The position numbers and the translations under genes are program-made. DNA of 64,000 bases from Papaver somniferum (taxonomy: Eukaryota > Streptophyta > Magnoliopsida > Ranunculales > Papaveraceae). The notes below the pieces were generated by a model. That model was not told the DNA's origin. It made no database searches and worked only from the letters and a program-made list of their open reading frames with translations. The stretch spans positions 135,316,777 to 135,380,776 of the forward strand of contig NC_039361.1 in the NCBI RefSeq assembly GCF_003573695.1, written 5' to 3'. Below are positions 47,578-60,047 of this stretch, piece after piece (within the stretch, counting starts at the first letter, position 1; every line of letters begins with the position of its first letter).

Positions 47578-49005
47578 TGTGACGGACCGGAAAATTACGC
47601 CTTTGGTGCGTTGCCCCGCAGGCCGTAATCTCCCCGATGCGCCATGATGAAGCTACGATCCGGGCCTCAAAGCTACGCAAATTCACGTTCAATTTCCTTT
47701 GCAAGCATGCTCGTGGATCATGACGCAGCTAACTTAGCTTCCACACCGTTCCAAAACTCACCCTTTGTCCACTAAATGGTTTAAGGCCATAAGGCCAATG
47801 TTGATGCATATTGCGTGTATCACTGGCTTTGCCTCAACGTAGGGAATTCATCACTGAATTTTCTATCTAGCTGACCAACAGTCATATCGTCGAGTCTTGT
47901 CCAGGCATAAGCCTTGGACTTTGGCGTAGGCCGAACCAATCCCTTGCCATTCCCTACGTTACCTCACTTACCAACTATTTATGACTTGATAGGAAGTATG
48001 AGCATCCACTTTCTGGCATGCAACTATCCTCATCAAGTCTGGCCACAATCATCTCTTGCGTCGAGCTACCGAGCTTAGATGATATGAGGGGTCAACGTGC
48101 TGGACCCGCAATAATGCAACTCATTGCGACTTCCTACGAACCCTTCCCTACTCTAAAGGGATCAAGCACAAACCGTAGTTCATCCTCGAAGGGACAGAAA
48201 CTTAAGCCAACTCGTTTGCATGGCCGTGGCCAAGCAATAATGGAAATGGCCTAGTCCGTATAGGTAGTTCCGTCCTAAGCATCAAATTCCCTCTTCGCGA
48301 GGATACACAACTATAAATGAGCCTTGGGCATCATTCATACTCTTCCGGCTAAGCTATGTAGCTTACTTGGTGCATAGTCCGCATATGCACCATCAACCAA
48401 CTACCCCTCCCTATATATGTTAATTTGACATTTGTAGAACTCAAATTGGGGGAGGAAAAATCATTCATCAACTCCACAGGCCATGATGGCTGCACCTTAC
48501 CATTCTGGACAACAACGATGTACGGCCGTGATGGCTGTATTTTCGACTTTGGCCCATAGGCCACTCAAATGTCAACTCGATGTTCATCCAGGATGGCTGT
48601 ATTATAGCTTTGGAACGTAGGCCACTCCTATGCCCAACCGTGATAGCTGTACATTACCAACTCGATGTCCATCTATGTTGGTTGTCCACTGCCAACTCGA
48701 TGTCTAGCCATGTTGGCTGTACATTTTCCACCCGATGTTTAGCCATATTGGCTGTACATATTCAAGACCATCTAGCCAACTGGCCTAATGCATCATTTGA
48801 TGCAGGATTGGCTCTTGGACAATGTAGCCTCCAACTAATGCCATATTGGCCTTATCCAATATGCATACGCGATGTGCCTTACTTGGCACCGGATATTGGC
48901 CCTGAGCCAAATGCATCTCATGCAACGGAAGCTATGGATGAAGCTTCATCTCGAGCAATGGCACATCTTTTAGCATGCGCCATGCTAAAAACACGGGGTG
49001 TTACA
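47578..49005 (-). repeat. Element D 3' LTR (left copy)
   Basis: Followed inward by a purine tract (minus strand GAAGGGGTGAAGAG, 49006-49019). It contains imperfect ~38-bp units around GCCATGTTGGCTGTACAT at 48575-48775. Confidence 0.9.
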
Positions 49006-49738
49006 CTCTTCACCCCTTCAAAGAATTTCGTCCGCGAAATTCAAAACCAAAACTATTGTGGACAATCTCTTCGGTTTGGATTTCCTGAGAAAAATTCCCA
49101 TACCACATGCTCAGAAATCACGGGTTTCTTCAAGTTGTCATGAACAAAAATTTAGACCTTCTGAGCACATGTCCCATACCACCTGCCCAGGAATCCAAAA
49201 GTGCCACAACAATACCAAGAATCGCAATTGGCCAGTGCCAAGAGGATATCTCGACCAGGTATCCTAGATGGCATCCATACTACCACCCAGGAATCCCTAA
49301 GGTTCACAAGTTAAAAGGTGTCATCGAAATGACAATATTTTAGCACAGTACTGCGTGGAATAGTTTCCAGTTTCCCACTGTCCCTAACGGTCATCCAGGT
49401 TGCCACTCGTAAGTGGGATGCTAGTCGGGCCTGACAACGCACACAGTTGGACAGTTTCCAACGTATGGGGATGATCAGTCCCATTGTCTACCCACCGTCC
49501 CAGACAGTCTTCCGGATATCCACTCGTAAGTGGAGTGCCACTTAGGCTAGGAAAACTCACAGCACTCATCCAAGCTCAACTCTAATTGCAAAGTAACTGG
49601 TAGTTCCAGTCACAAATTCTTTCCGCGCAAAAGTTGGCCTACTCTCCAACTTCAAATTTCCATTAAGGAAAATACTCGCCAATGAGTCCACTCCTCACAA
49701 GTCCCTAGAGTTTTATCGAAACTTGCTCTGATACCAAC
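49006..49738 (-). other. Element D interior, non-coding
   Basis: 733 bp between the LTRs without any gag, protease or RT motif in six frames. Palindromic pieces around TTCGTCCGCGAAATTC (49026) and CCACTCGTAAGTGG (twice, 49396 and 49519) may fold. The latter two sit in related ~120-bp segments, suggesting a local duplication. Confidence 0.6.
49725..49736 (-). other. Element D primer-binding site (initiator-Met tRNA type)
   Basis: Minus-strand TGGTATCAGAGC lies two bases inside the right LTR. It is complementary to the 3' end of plant initiator methionine tRNA and fixes the element's orientation as minus. Confidence 0.92.
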
Positions 49739-51215
49739 TGTGACGTACCGGAAAATTACGCCTTTGGCGCGTTGCCCCGCAGGCCGTAATCTCCCCAATA
49801 CGCCATGATGAAGCTACGATCTGGGCCTCAAAGCTAGTCAAATGCACGATCAATTGGCCTTGCAAGCATGCTCGTGGATCATGATGCATCTAACTTAGCT
49901 TCCACACCGTTCCAAAACTTACCCTTTGTCCGCTAAAGGGTTTAAGCATAAGGATAATGTTGATGCATATTGCGTGCATCACTGGATTTGCCTCAATATA
50001 GGGAATTCATCACTGAATTTCCTATCTAGCTGACCAACCGTCATATCGTCGAGTCTTGTCCAGGAATAAGCCTTGGACTTTGGCGTAGGTCGCACCAAGA
50101 CCTTGCCATTCCCTATGTTACCTCACTTACCAACTCTTTATGACTTGATAGGAAGTATGAGCATCCACTTTCTGGCATGCAACTAGCCTCATCAAGTCTG
50201 GCCACAATCATCTCTTGCGTCGAGCTACCGAGCTTAGATGATACGAGGGGCCAATGTGCTGGACCGGAAATGCTGCAACTCATTGCGTCTGCCTACGTAC
50301 CCTTATCTACTCTAAAGGGATCAAGCACAGACCGTAGTTCATCCTCGAAGGGACAGAAACTTAATCCAACTCGTTTGTATGGTCGTGGCCAAGCAATAAT
50401 GGAAATGGCCTAGTCCGTATAGATCGTTCCGTCAAAATGAATCCAAGTGATGCATGTTTGGTCCGCAATATGGTATAACGATGCCTAAGAATCAAATGCC
50501 CTCTTCGCGAGGCTACGCAACTATAAATGAGCCTTAGGCATCATTCATACTCTTCCGGCTAAGCTATGAAGCTTACTTGGTGCATAGTCCGCATATGCAC
50601 CATCAACCAACTACCCCTCCCTATATATGTTAATTTGACATTTTTAGAACTCAAATTGGGGGAGGAAAAATCATTCATAAACTCCCAAAGCCATGATGGC
50701 TGCACCTTACCATTCTGGCCAACAACGATGTACGGCCGTGATGGTTGTATTTCTGACTTTGGCCCATATGCCACTCAAATGTCAAATCGATGTTCAGCCA
50801 AGATGGCTGTATTATAGCTTTGGCCTGTAGGCCACTCTTATGCCCAGACGTGATAGTTGTACATTACCAAATCGATGTCCAGCCATGGTTGCTGTCCACT
50901 GCCAACTCGATGTCTAGCCATATTGGATGTACATTTTCCACCCGATGTCCAGCCATGTTGGATTTACATAATCAAGGCCATCTACCCAACTTGCCTAATG
51001 CATCATTTGATGCAGGATTGGCTCTTGGCCAATGTAACCTCCAACTAATGCCATATTGGCCTTAGCCAATATGCATACGCGATGTGCCTTACTTGGCACT
51101 GGATATTGGTCCTGGGCCAAATGCATCTCATGCAACGGAAGCTATGGATGAAGATTCATCTCGAGCAATGGCGCATCTTTTGGAATGCGCCATGCTAAAA
51201 ACACGGGGTGTTACA
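49739..51215 (-). repeat. Element D 5' LTR (right copy)
   Basis: About 8% different from the left LTR over the first ~195 bases by eye. It has an extra ~48 bp near 50434-50482 absent from the left copy. Confidence 0.9.
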
Positions 51216-53051
51216 AGCCTGTCGGCTCGGTCGCAAACTTTGATGGCTGAGATTGCATCTCATGATGAAGGGTAGTCATGGATTATGGCTACCTTATGTT
51301 GGCGCCTGGTAATGGCACAATGGCACCTTTGGTGCATGCCAGCGGCATTGCAGCATGGATGGCATGGATCGTGCATGTCAGTGGCACGGTGGTGCAAGTG
51401 GCGCCTGGCGTAGCCATGGCCACTAGATTTAGGCGGCAGGTCGCCTAAAAATTGCCACAAGTCTAGCAATTTGGCGGCAAACTTGGATGGCTGAGATCAC
51501 ATCTCATGAGAAAGGGTAGCCGTTGATTATGGATACCTTCTGTTGGCGCCTGGTAATGGCGCAATGGCACCTTTGGTGCATGCCAGCGGCATTGCACCAT
51601 GGATGGCATGGCTCCTGCATGTCAGTGGCACGGTGGTGCAAGTGGCACCCGGCGTATTCATGGCCATTAGATTTAAGCGGCGGATCGCCTAAAAGTTGCC
51701 ACAAGTCTGGCAATTTGGTGGCAAACTTGGATGGCTGAGATTGCATCTCATGGGAAAGGGTAGTCGTTGATTGTGGATACCTTCTATTGGCGCCTGCCAG
51801 TGGCACAGTGGCGCCCTTAGTGCATGCTAGTTGCGTTGCGGCATGGATGGCATAGTTTGTGCATGCCAGCGGCACGATGATGCAAGTGGCGCTCGGCGTA
51901 GCCATGGCTGCTGGATTTCTGGGACGATGGTGTTAGATTCAAACGTGGTGTGGCAATATCAGTTTTAATGGCCACATTGATCCCCATGTTCTGTGGAACA
52001 TTGTTTGGCTCGGTTGGCGCGACAACTTTGCCTAAATTAGGGTTTGGCATGTCGAAACCCTAATTAGCGTATATAGCATGTAGTATGAGGTAGGTGGCAC
52101 GTTTGGCATGTGCACTTGGCATGCCTGTTTGGCGTGTGCGATTGGAATGCTTGGCACTCCGTTAGGCATGTGCGCCTGGCATGCGCGTTTAGCATGTTTG
52201 GCATGTGCGCCTGACATGTTTTGACATGCCGTTAGCATATTTGCATGGTTTTGGGAAGACAACTTGGTAGTGTAACCTTTTGATACAATTTCCACCCTTT
52301 TTAAAGTTGTGGAAGGTATAGAGCAACTGATTGGTCAATGAAAGCAGGGAGCCGGCCAAGCATGGGCGTGGCCACCCTTTTGGTGCGCATGGCGGGTTTA
52401 GTGCGACCTGATTGGTCGATGGGAAATAGGGCCGGCAAGTATGGGCCCAGCCACAACTTATGTGCGTGTGGAGAGTTTAAGGCGACCTGATTCTGGGCAA
52501 TATTTTGCATCTGCTAGTCCATGGCGGATTAATTACCTAGTTTACCTAGGCTTAATTTCGACAAGCAAGGTCTGATATACTGTGCAAGGCGCAAAACCCC
52601 AACTTTTGCAATTTAGTCAGGATAATTGATTGAATTTCATGTGTTGACACAGAGTTCTTTTAAGTTCATTTCCAGAGAGCAGCATGCTTTCTAATTGAAT
52701 ACCTTATGCAAAGACCTTATCCTTGATACTTGGAAATTCGTGGTACTCTGCTGCGAGTGAACACAAATCTTCATGCCATATTAACATTAAGGGTTGCCGG
52801 GGAACATAGCACAGAAAGCATTCAAAGAAACTTATATTAAGTGAATATAGGCAAGGTGCCAAAATTTACAGAATATCTGGGTTTGTTGCTATATGCGCCA
52901 TTCTGGATAATTTCATGTAAATATATTGAACGGCTCAATAAATATGCCAGTGAATAGGTTGAAACTCATGGATCCGCTTCCTTAAAGAGTGACGTCACAT
53001 CAGATGCAAGGTTTTACGATTTTAACCCTAAGCTAAAAACTACAATCAACA

Positions 53052-53064
53052 TTAAGTCCCCTGC
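53052..53064 (-). other. Element C polypurine tract
   Basis: Plus-strand TTAAGTCCCCTGC, the reverse complement of the tract in A. Confidence 0.72.
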
Positions 53065-53670
53065 TTATCTCGTGACAATGGCATTGTTGCGGGGTAAGCA
53101 TGATATGGTGACAGACAAGGATAAAATCAAAACGGCAAGTCATCAAGAGATTGTCAGGAGAATTTGGCTAACCTTTGAAAGAAGGAATGAAGAGTCTGTG
53201 ATCCTTGAATTGGCGCCTTTGCATAACTTTGGATCGGCAATAGTGTGTTGGCGTTGGCACTGCCACTTTGTCCACGGAGCGCTAATGCTGGCGCTACAGG
53301 TTCGGATATGGAATGCTAATGATGGCGCTGCAAATTTAGCTACGGAATGGTGATGATGGTGCTGCTTTCCTGGCGAGCGAGGAGATGCGCTGCTTTGGCT
53401 ACCAAACGGTGACGGTGGTGCTGATTTGGATACCAAACGGTGATGGTGATGCTGCTTTGGCTGGATGTGGAGCGGAAAAGATGGCGCTGCAACCTGGCTA
53501 GCGAAACAGGCGCTGACTGGTTAGGTCACGGAACATGCGGATATGGCGCTTGGCTTTAGTCCGTGGAATGGTGGAAATTGGCTTCAGTCCGTGGAATGGT
53601 GAAAATGGCACTTGGAAGGCTTGCTGGATGGATCACGGAATGCTGGAGCATTGGCGCTAACTTAACCACA

Positions 53671-53880
53671 GAGTGATGGATCCATGGAGAGTTGGCTTGA
53701 CCACGGAGTGCTGGAGCCATGGAGAGTTGGCTTGACCGCGGAGTGCTGGATCCATGGAGAGTTGGCTTGAACGCGGAGTGCTGGAGCCATGGAGAGTTGA
53801 CTCGACCGCGGAGTGCTAGAACCATGGAAAGTTGGCTCGGGAGCGGAGTGCTGGAGCCATGGAGAGTTGGCTTGACCACA
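53671..53880 (+). repeat. Element C minisatellite (6 x 35 bp)
   Basis: Six consecutive 35-base units beginning GAGTG and containing CCATGGAGAGTTGGCTTGA, with no length variation. Units 2 and 6 differ only in the last few bases. It lies between the PPT and the antisense ORF. Confidence 0.93.
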
Positions 53881-54116
53881 GAGCGTTGCAGGTTGAGCGT
53901 ATGGTGTTCCTCGTGCTGGCGCGCTGCTGGTTCGGCCATGGAGCGGAGATATTGTCACACGGCTTGTTCAACTATGGATCATGAGTGTGATACACCCAGT
54001 CATCTATTCCCGTTCATGTAGCAAGCAGGAATCATGCTTCTGTTCAAGCTCTAGAAACTCCGTTCGTATGAAAAGGGCTATAGACCCTCTTCTTTTTTTG
54101 TTGCTCGTCCGGCTCC

Positions 54117-54460
54117 GTGCTTTTGTCTGCAGCGTCCGGCTCCTCTTCGTCATTTTTTAGCGGTGGTAGAGCGAGCATTAACAGCAACAAAGCAATCTCC
54201 GGCAATTGTAATCAGCAGCAAGGCGATCCAGGAGAACTCAAGGTAGGTGCTCTTTTCCATTTTGTGCATGTAGCCACTCAACAGTACCGTCGATCTTCTC
54301 CAGAATGTTTAATAAGGTTATGACTCTAGAAGAATGAGTATCTGACCTCTCCAGTAGATTTCAAAATTTACCAAACTCCATTGCACTCTTGGGATGGATG
54401 GATGAAATAATGTCAGGGCTAATCTTGGAGATTGTGGTTGCGTTGTTGGTTCATCCTTGA
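54117..54460 (+). pseudogene. Antisense additional ORF of element C (homolog of 11893-12240)
   Basis: It is antisense to C. SAASGSSSSFFSGGRASIN, NSNKAIS and PGELKVGAL match the A frame. After a frameshift near 54290 it continues PSIFSRM-NKVMTLEE, then SSRFQNLPNSIALLGWMDEI. One stop falls in the second half. Retention of the same antisense frame in two diverged copies supports a once-functional ORF. Function unknown. Confidence 0.42.
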
Positions 54461-55557
54461 TTTAGGTTATTTGGTACCTAGACTTTCTGATTGCGATGAA
54501 GATATGTTGTGGATGCTTGTATGGTCGAAATCTTCCGGAGCCATTGGGCGAAATAGATGAGTTGAGAGGTGCTCCGTTGCCGATGTGCTGCTACCAGGAC
54601 TTCATTACAAGCAACATCCTTTGAACCATCTTATGAATCTTGAGCTATTGTATAGAATGGGATGCGGTGAGCAGTCCCCAGTTATACATCTGTTAGATCT
54701 AATGGCGCGGCCGGATATGTGAATGTATCTCTGTGGCGTGTTTTTGGGATCTTTGATGCACGTGTACGACTTCATGTTGAGAAGTTCTTGTGGATCGTAA
54801 AACTTCGACAGTGATGATGTTGAAATCGGAAATAACCTGGTTGAGGGCAGTGAAGGCATTCCATTCTGGTAGTCTCCATGTGTAATTATCTTGTGCCTAT
54901 TTTCTCGTGGAAGATGTGTTTCTGCTGCATTCACTGGTAAGGTGGTGACTGCGTTTAAGCTTCTAAACATGAAGGAGGCTTCAGTCCCCAAGTGTAGCCT
55001 ACTTTAATTGCATCGCCTTGAATCCACGCCTATGGGATTTGATACAATCTTATCATACTCTCCTGTATGCGATGCTGGGATGCTTGGAATATCACATGGA
55101 CGAAACATTATGGATAACGAAGAGGTAGAAGTGAGAGAGTTATGTCGTTAATCGTGGTCCCTCTGTCTATTTAAGAAAAATGTTTCAGTTGCGTCTCTGG
55201 AGTTATCTCATGGATACTTGATTGTTGTCGGGGATGGACCGCGATGAGCAGTCCCCAGTCGCACTTCTCTTTGGTTACGGAAGTTGTTTTCTCTGCGTAG
55301 GCCTGGGATCCGCCGTGGGCCTCGTAAAATGTTGCAGGCACCTTATAGACAGAGAGGTGATGATATCCTTGCGCTACACCTTTGAATAGAAGATGACCTT
55401 GTCGTGGCTATGAATTTTTTGGTTGACCGTGTCTTCCGAGCTTTGACAGTGAAAGGATTTTGTGTAGAGCCTCAGTCTCCAAGTGCGGTTTACATGTTTC
55501 TATCTTGTATGGTCGGTGAGTTGACCATGATAAAGACACCATATTGCATTTGTAACG

Positions 55558-55932
55558 GTGACTCTATTACTTCTTCCATATGAAACTAAAATATGGATAA
55601 GTATGGATTACCTTTGTAGTGGTTGTTTCTATGGTAAAGCTCTGGCTGGTATCAACAAACGAGCAGCAACAGTTCTTGGCAGCAGATGTGATCAGAAGAG
55701 ACTACATTGTCGTGGGAACCAAAATAGGTTGGCTGGAATTGCATGGGCGTCCATGGAAGCAAAGGGATTGGATATATGCGTGAGTAAAACTTCCCACGAC
55801 CACGAGCTTTGGAGGTATGAGACAAAAGGTGGACAAAACTATGAATCTTGGCTGGCTGCGATCACGATCCTTGACAGGAAGGAGTGTGGTAGATATGGGA
55901 ACGAACCTTGGAAGGAAGAAGTGTGGCGTTGA
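55558..55932 (+). other. Antisense open frame in element C (124 codons)
   Basis: Homologous to 10723-10953 in A and longer here. The two differ mostly at amino-acid-changing positions, so constraint is not supported. No domain recognised. Confidence 0.28.
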
Positions 55933-56025
55933 AGCGGCTTCGGCTCCTGGAGAGGACACTAAAACGGCTCCTGAAGCGAACGTTGAAGCGGCTGCTGGAG
56001 CGAACGTTGAAACGTCTCCAATAAT
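55933..56025 (-). repeat. Element C minisatellite 2
   Basis: GAAGCGGCTCCTGGAGCGAA-type units (plus strand) with three to four copies, counterpart of 10390-10560. Confidence 0.7.
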
Positions 56026-56051
56026 GTTGGTCGGCAAGTCATTTTTTCTCC

Positions 56052-56930
56052 TCATGGTAAAGAATACGCTTCTTCTATTTGATTTTCCCTTGCAACTCTC
56101 AGAGCCTTGACGGTTACAATGTTGAAGTCGGAGGCCGCGTCAATCAGCGTGTTGTCAAACTCGATATTCTTCAAGTGAACAGTGGTTAGGAGTCCCCTGT
56201 TCCATCTATCAATCGTGCTTTCCAACAGAGGTTGGGGTTTGGGAACGGCTTCCCTGGCTGGAAACAGCTGCTTTCCTGATGCAGTGTGATTGAGGGCTAC
56301 GAATATGTCTTGACGCCACGCCTTGGAGAAATATAGAATCTCACATAAATGTTTCATCATAGACTGCACGATTTTGTGGGAAAACTCCCCATAAATCATG
56401 CAGATCCTGCGGGAAGAGGGTCTCTGTGAACTCAGGAGGGTTGCTGATTTTATTTGCCCCGATTTGGAGAAGTCTTTCCTTGTCTTCACGTGTGATGAAA
56501 TTGGATTGTTGATTACCTTCTACTGGGAGCTCAAGAGCAACGCGAGCCTCTCTATCTATAAACGCGCGTCCTGCTGAAGTGCCTGTGCCGGATGTTAAAA
56601 GTATTCCTTGCCAGATCCATCTGGGGTTGACATGACTCTTGTGGTGGCCGCTCCGTTAGTGTCTCAAGTAAAATAAGTATCTCTTTCTGAGTTGTAGCCA
56701 TGTCTATCTGAGCCTTACGAGAACCTTTTGTATTTCCATCAAATCAACAGTGGTAAGAGGAGGTGTAACGCCTGAAGGGACATTTTCCGTGCCGCTGGTG
56801 TTGACAGGTGGCGTATTAATGCCACTGAAAGGAGTGTTAATACCGAGGATGATTTTAGCGCTAGTGTTTTAGGAGTTTGTTGCTGATATGGACCTGAGTT
56901 CTACCATCTTGATATCGGGGTTGAAAATGA
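56052..56930 (-). pseudogene. Element C gag-N plus protease-like remnant, gag core deleted
   Basis: The leader ATG near 56911 (MVELRS) opens a decayed gag-N region. The open frame 56489-56052 then has SHKIVQSMMKHLCEI, RQDIFVALNHTASGKQLFP and the protease-like FDNTLIDAASDFNIVTVKAL. As in A, the gag core is missing at the same point. The active-site triad reads D-A-A, as in B. Confidence 0.72.
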
Positions 56931-56965
56931 AATTGGAAATTGATATTGCAACCGATAGATTAATC

Positions 56966-56984
56966 TCCCACTGTGGTCACCAAT
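56966..56984 (-). other. Element C primer-binding site
   Basis: Minus-strand TTGGTGACCACAGTGGGAG, one change from B. Confidence 0.75.
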
Positions 56985-59706
56985 TCTTTGAGGGTGAAAA
57001 CAATTTCTGTTGTTTTTGGTAATTTCGTGTGTGTGGATGAGAAACGAGTCTAGACCCTAAACGATGTACTGCACGGGAGTACCTTTGATTCGAGAGATCA
57101 ATCTGTACAAATCTAGCTAAACCAAGAAATGACCGTTCCAGGCTTGCTTCATTCACAAAGTGAAGGAGAAGGGTTGGTCTTAGGGAGGGAAGCGAAGAAA
57201 GTGTATATACCAGAATCGTTGATTCTGAAAGTGTGGTTTTTGTGACTTGTATCAGAAAGTAGAACTGGCTAGCTGAATGAAAAGCTATCAGGTGATTTCT
57301 GGATATTGTGTTGCTCTCCTGACCAAAACTTGTTGTTTGGTGGAAATAGGTGAAACCTATTTATACAAATCGTAGTAAAACGTACCCTGGTCTCGTATGA
57401 AGTGGAAACGATTGAGTAGTGGAAGAGTTGAGTAACGTGTAACGTCAGAATTTATGCTTCCATGATGAAGGAAATGTTTACACCATTACTTCTTTCCATT
57501 ACTAACCACCCTTCTTCATGACACTTTCTTGTAACGGGCGTATTGCACGCCGCACGCTGTAAACCGCCAGACCAATACCCTGATGAGTATCCCCCAGTTT
57601 GTGACATGTTTGATGTCTCGACTGTTTTCGTGGAAAACATGTATCACTTTTCTACGTGTGGCAAGTTAAAATCAAGAGGCTTTCCGCAGGAAAATAGCAT
57701 GCGATGCTATTAGGCTTGTCTTGGATGGTCGCCTGAAACTTACCACAAGCCTGCCGGCTCGGGAGTAAACTTTGATGGCTGAGATTGCATCTCATGATGA
57801 AGGATAGTCTTGGATTATGGCTACCTTCTGTTGGCTCCTGGTGATGGCGCAATGGCACCTTTGGTGCATGCCAGCGGCATTGCAGCATGGCTGGAATGGA
57901 TCGTTCATGTCAGTGGCACGGTGGTGCAAGTGGCGCCTGCGCGTATCCATGACCACTAGATTTAAGCGGCGAGTCTCCTAAAAGTTTCCACAAGTATGGA
58001 AATTTGGTGGCAAACTTGGATGGCTGAGATCGCATATCATGAGGAAGGGTATCCGTTGATTATGGCTACCTTCTGTTGGCGCCTGGTAATGGCGCAATGG
58101 CACCTTTGGTGCATGCCAGCGGCATTGCACCATGGCTGGCATGGCTCGTGCATGTCAGTGTCACGGTGGTGCAAGTGGCGCCTGGCGTATCCATGGCCAC
58201 TAAATTTAGGCAGTGGGTCGCCTAAAAGTTGCCACAAGTCTGGCAATTTGGTGGAAAACTTGGATGGCTGAGATTGCATCTCATGGGAAAGGTTAGCCGT
58301 TGATTGTGGCTACCTTCAATTGGCTCCTGGCAGTGGCACAGTGGCGCCCTTAGTGCATGCTAGTGGCGTTGCGACATGGATGGAATAGTTTGTGCATGCC
58401 AGCGGCACGATGGTGCAAGTGGCGCCTGGTGTAGCCATGGCCGCTGGATTTTTGGCACGTTGGTGTTAGATTCAAATGTGGTGTGGAAACATCAGTTTTA
58501 ATGGCCATATTGATCCCCGTGTTCAGTGGAACATTGTTTGGCTCGGTTGGCTCGTCAACTTTGCCTAAATTAGGGTTTGGCATGTTGAAACCCTAATTAG
58601 CATATATAACATGTAGTATGCGGTACGTGGCATGTTTGGCATGTGCACTTGGCATGCCTGTTTGGCATGTGCGCCTGGCATGCGTGCTTAGCATGGTTGG
58701 CACGCCGTTTGGCATGTGCGCTTGGCATGTTTGTTTTTGGCATGTTTTGACATGTCATTAGCATGTTGGCATGGTTTCAGAAAGCCAACTTGGTAGGGTA
58801 ACCTTTTGACACAATTTCCACCCTTTTTAAAGTTGTGCCAGGTTTAGAGCAACCTGATTGGTCAATGAAAGCAGGGAGCCGGCCAAGCATGGGCGTGGAT
58901 ACCCTTTTGGTGCGCGTGGCGGGTTTAGTGCGACCTGATTGGTCGATGGGAAATAGGTTCGGCAAGTATGGGCCCAGCCACAACTTATGTTCGTGTGGCG
59001 AGTTTAAGGCGACCTGATTGGTCGAGAGAAATAGGGCCGGTTTAGGATGGGGCGTGGCCAATGGAAAATGGCGCCGGTTGGCCTAAGGCATGGCCATCCG
59101 CTCTTTGTTGCTGCTCCTATCCTGCGGCTCCTTGTTTTCTGATTCAGAGCAAGATTTTGCATCTGCTAATCCATGGAGGATTAATTACCTAGTTTGCCTA
59201 GGCTTAATTTCGACAAGCAAGGTATGATATACTATGCAAGGCGCAAAACCCTAACTTTTGCAATTTAGTCAGGATAATTGATTGAATTCCATGTGTTGAC
59301 ACAGACTTCTTTTAAGTTCATTTCCAGAGAGCAGCATGCTTTCTGATTGAATACCTTATGCAAAGACCTTATCCTTGATACTTGGAAATTCGTGTTACTC
59401 TGCTGCGAGTGAACACAAATCATCATGCCATATCAACATTAAAGGTTCATCCGGGGAACATAGCACAGAAAGCATTCAAAGAAACTTATATTAAGTGAAT
59501 ATAGGCAAGGTGACAAAATTTACAGAATATCTGGGATTGTTGCTACATGCGCCAGTCTGGATAAATTTCATGTAAATATATTGAACGGCCCAATAAATAT
59601 GCCAGTGAAGAGGTTGACCCTCATGGCTCCGCTTCCTTACAGAGTGACGTCACATCAGATGCAAGGTTTTATGATTTTAACCCTAAGCTAAAAACCACCA
59701 TCAACA
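56985..59706 (-). repeat. Element C 5' LTR (2722 bp)
   Basis: Matches the split left LTR with roughly 10% difference in the first ~250 bases by eye. CCAAT motifs (ATTGGTC on the plus strand) lie at about 58856-59024 and the TATA complement at 57358-57365. Confidence 0.9.
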
Positions 59707-60047
59707 ACGAGTTAAACTCAGCTCGGAATATCAAATGTGTAAAAGTATATATAGCTATACGACTTAGTCTCAAAAGGAGATAGGATAAAATATAATTCTG
59801 AGTGATTGATAAGTCTTAGTCTCCACATACCTTTTGTTGATGAAGTTCCTCCAAGCTCTCCTCGGTTGATCTTCATCTTTAATCGATGAACACCTTGAAG
59901 TCTAAAGCTCAACTAGACATTCTATCCTAGTCCGAGACATGGATATAAGTAGACTAGAAATAAATAATTATAGTTTTGATCACCTAAACTTGAAAAACAA
60001 GCTTGAGATAGCAACGTTTGCGAGTTCGACCGAGCAGTGCTCAAACA

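Larger units (their letters stand above)
47578..51215 (-). mobile_element. Element D: short non-autonomous LTR retrotransposon
   Basis: LTRs at 47578-49005 (1428 bp) and 49739-51215 (1477 bp) read on the minus strand TGTAACACCCCGTG ... GTCACA. TSD AGCCT is at 47573-47577 and 51216-51220. The 733-bp interior has a primer site and a purine tract but no gag or pol frame. Size and content fit the non-coding TRIM/LARD-like class. The uninterrupted sequence at 57740-57775 (CCACAAGCCTGCCGGCTC) confirms the empty site. Confidence 0.93.
46810..53051 (-). repeat. Element C 3' LTR, split by element D
   Basis: Ends TATTTGAGGG (left) and CAATCAACA (right) are the reverse complements of the family LTR ends. 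Without D and one TSD the length is about 2.6 kb. TATA box complement at 47183-47190. Confidence 0.88.
46810..59706 (-). mobile_element. Element C: Tat-like Gypsy retrotransposon, non-autonomous, interrupted by D
   Basis: 3' LTR 46810-53051 (split by D), interior 53052-56984, 5' LTR 56985-59706. Flanks GCGAG (46805-46809) and ACGAG (59707-59711) are a TSD with one change. Joining the flanks restores the E2b sequence. Internal order matches A: gag-C/protease remnant, antisense frames, minisatellites. It has the same gag-core deletion as A and no RT or integrase. Confidence 0.9.
42770..60047 (-). mobile_element. LTR E2b (family E), fragmented by E2a and C
   Basis: On the minus strand it starts TGTTTGAGCACTGCTCGG at 60047. 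Pieces 60047-59712, 46809-46697 and 43900-42770 align in order with E1' (27911 down to about 26222). The last ~900 bases of the LTR are missing at the 42770 junction. It sits inside the Athila pol of element H (60048 onward). It carries a perfect 10+2+10 palindrome at 43609-43630. Confidence 0.82.

Noticed and set aside
48580..49143. 187-codon frame spanning the D LTR and interior
   Set aside because: It crosses the LTR boundary at 49005, follows LTR repeats and has no gag or pol motif.
50520..50530. Plus-strand TATAAAT in both LTRs of D as its promoter
   Set aside because: The primer-binding site fixes D on the minus strand, so this motif would be antisense. Too weak to call a promoter.
47578..51220. 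Two separate solo LTRs instead of one element D
   Set aside because: A shared TSD (AGCCT) outside both, a PBS and a PPT inside and identical orientation make a single element the simpler reading.
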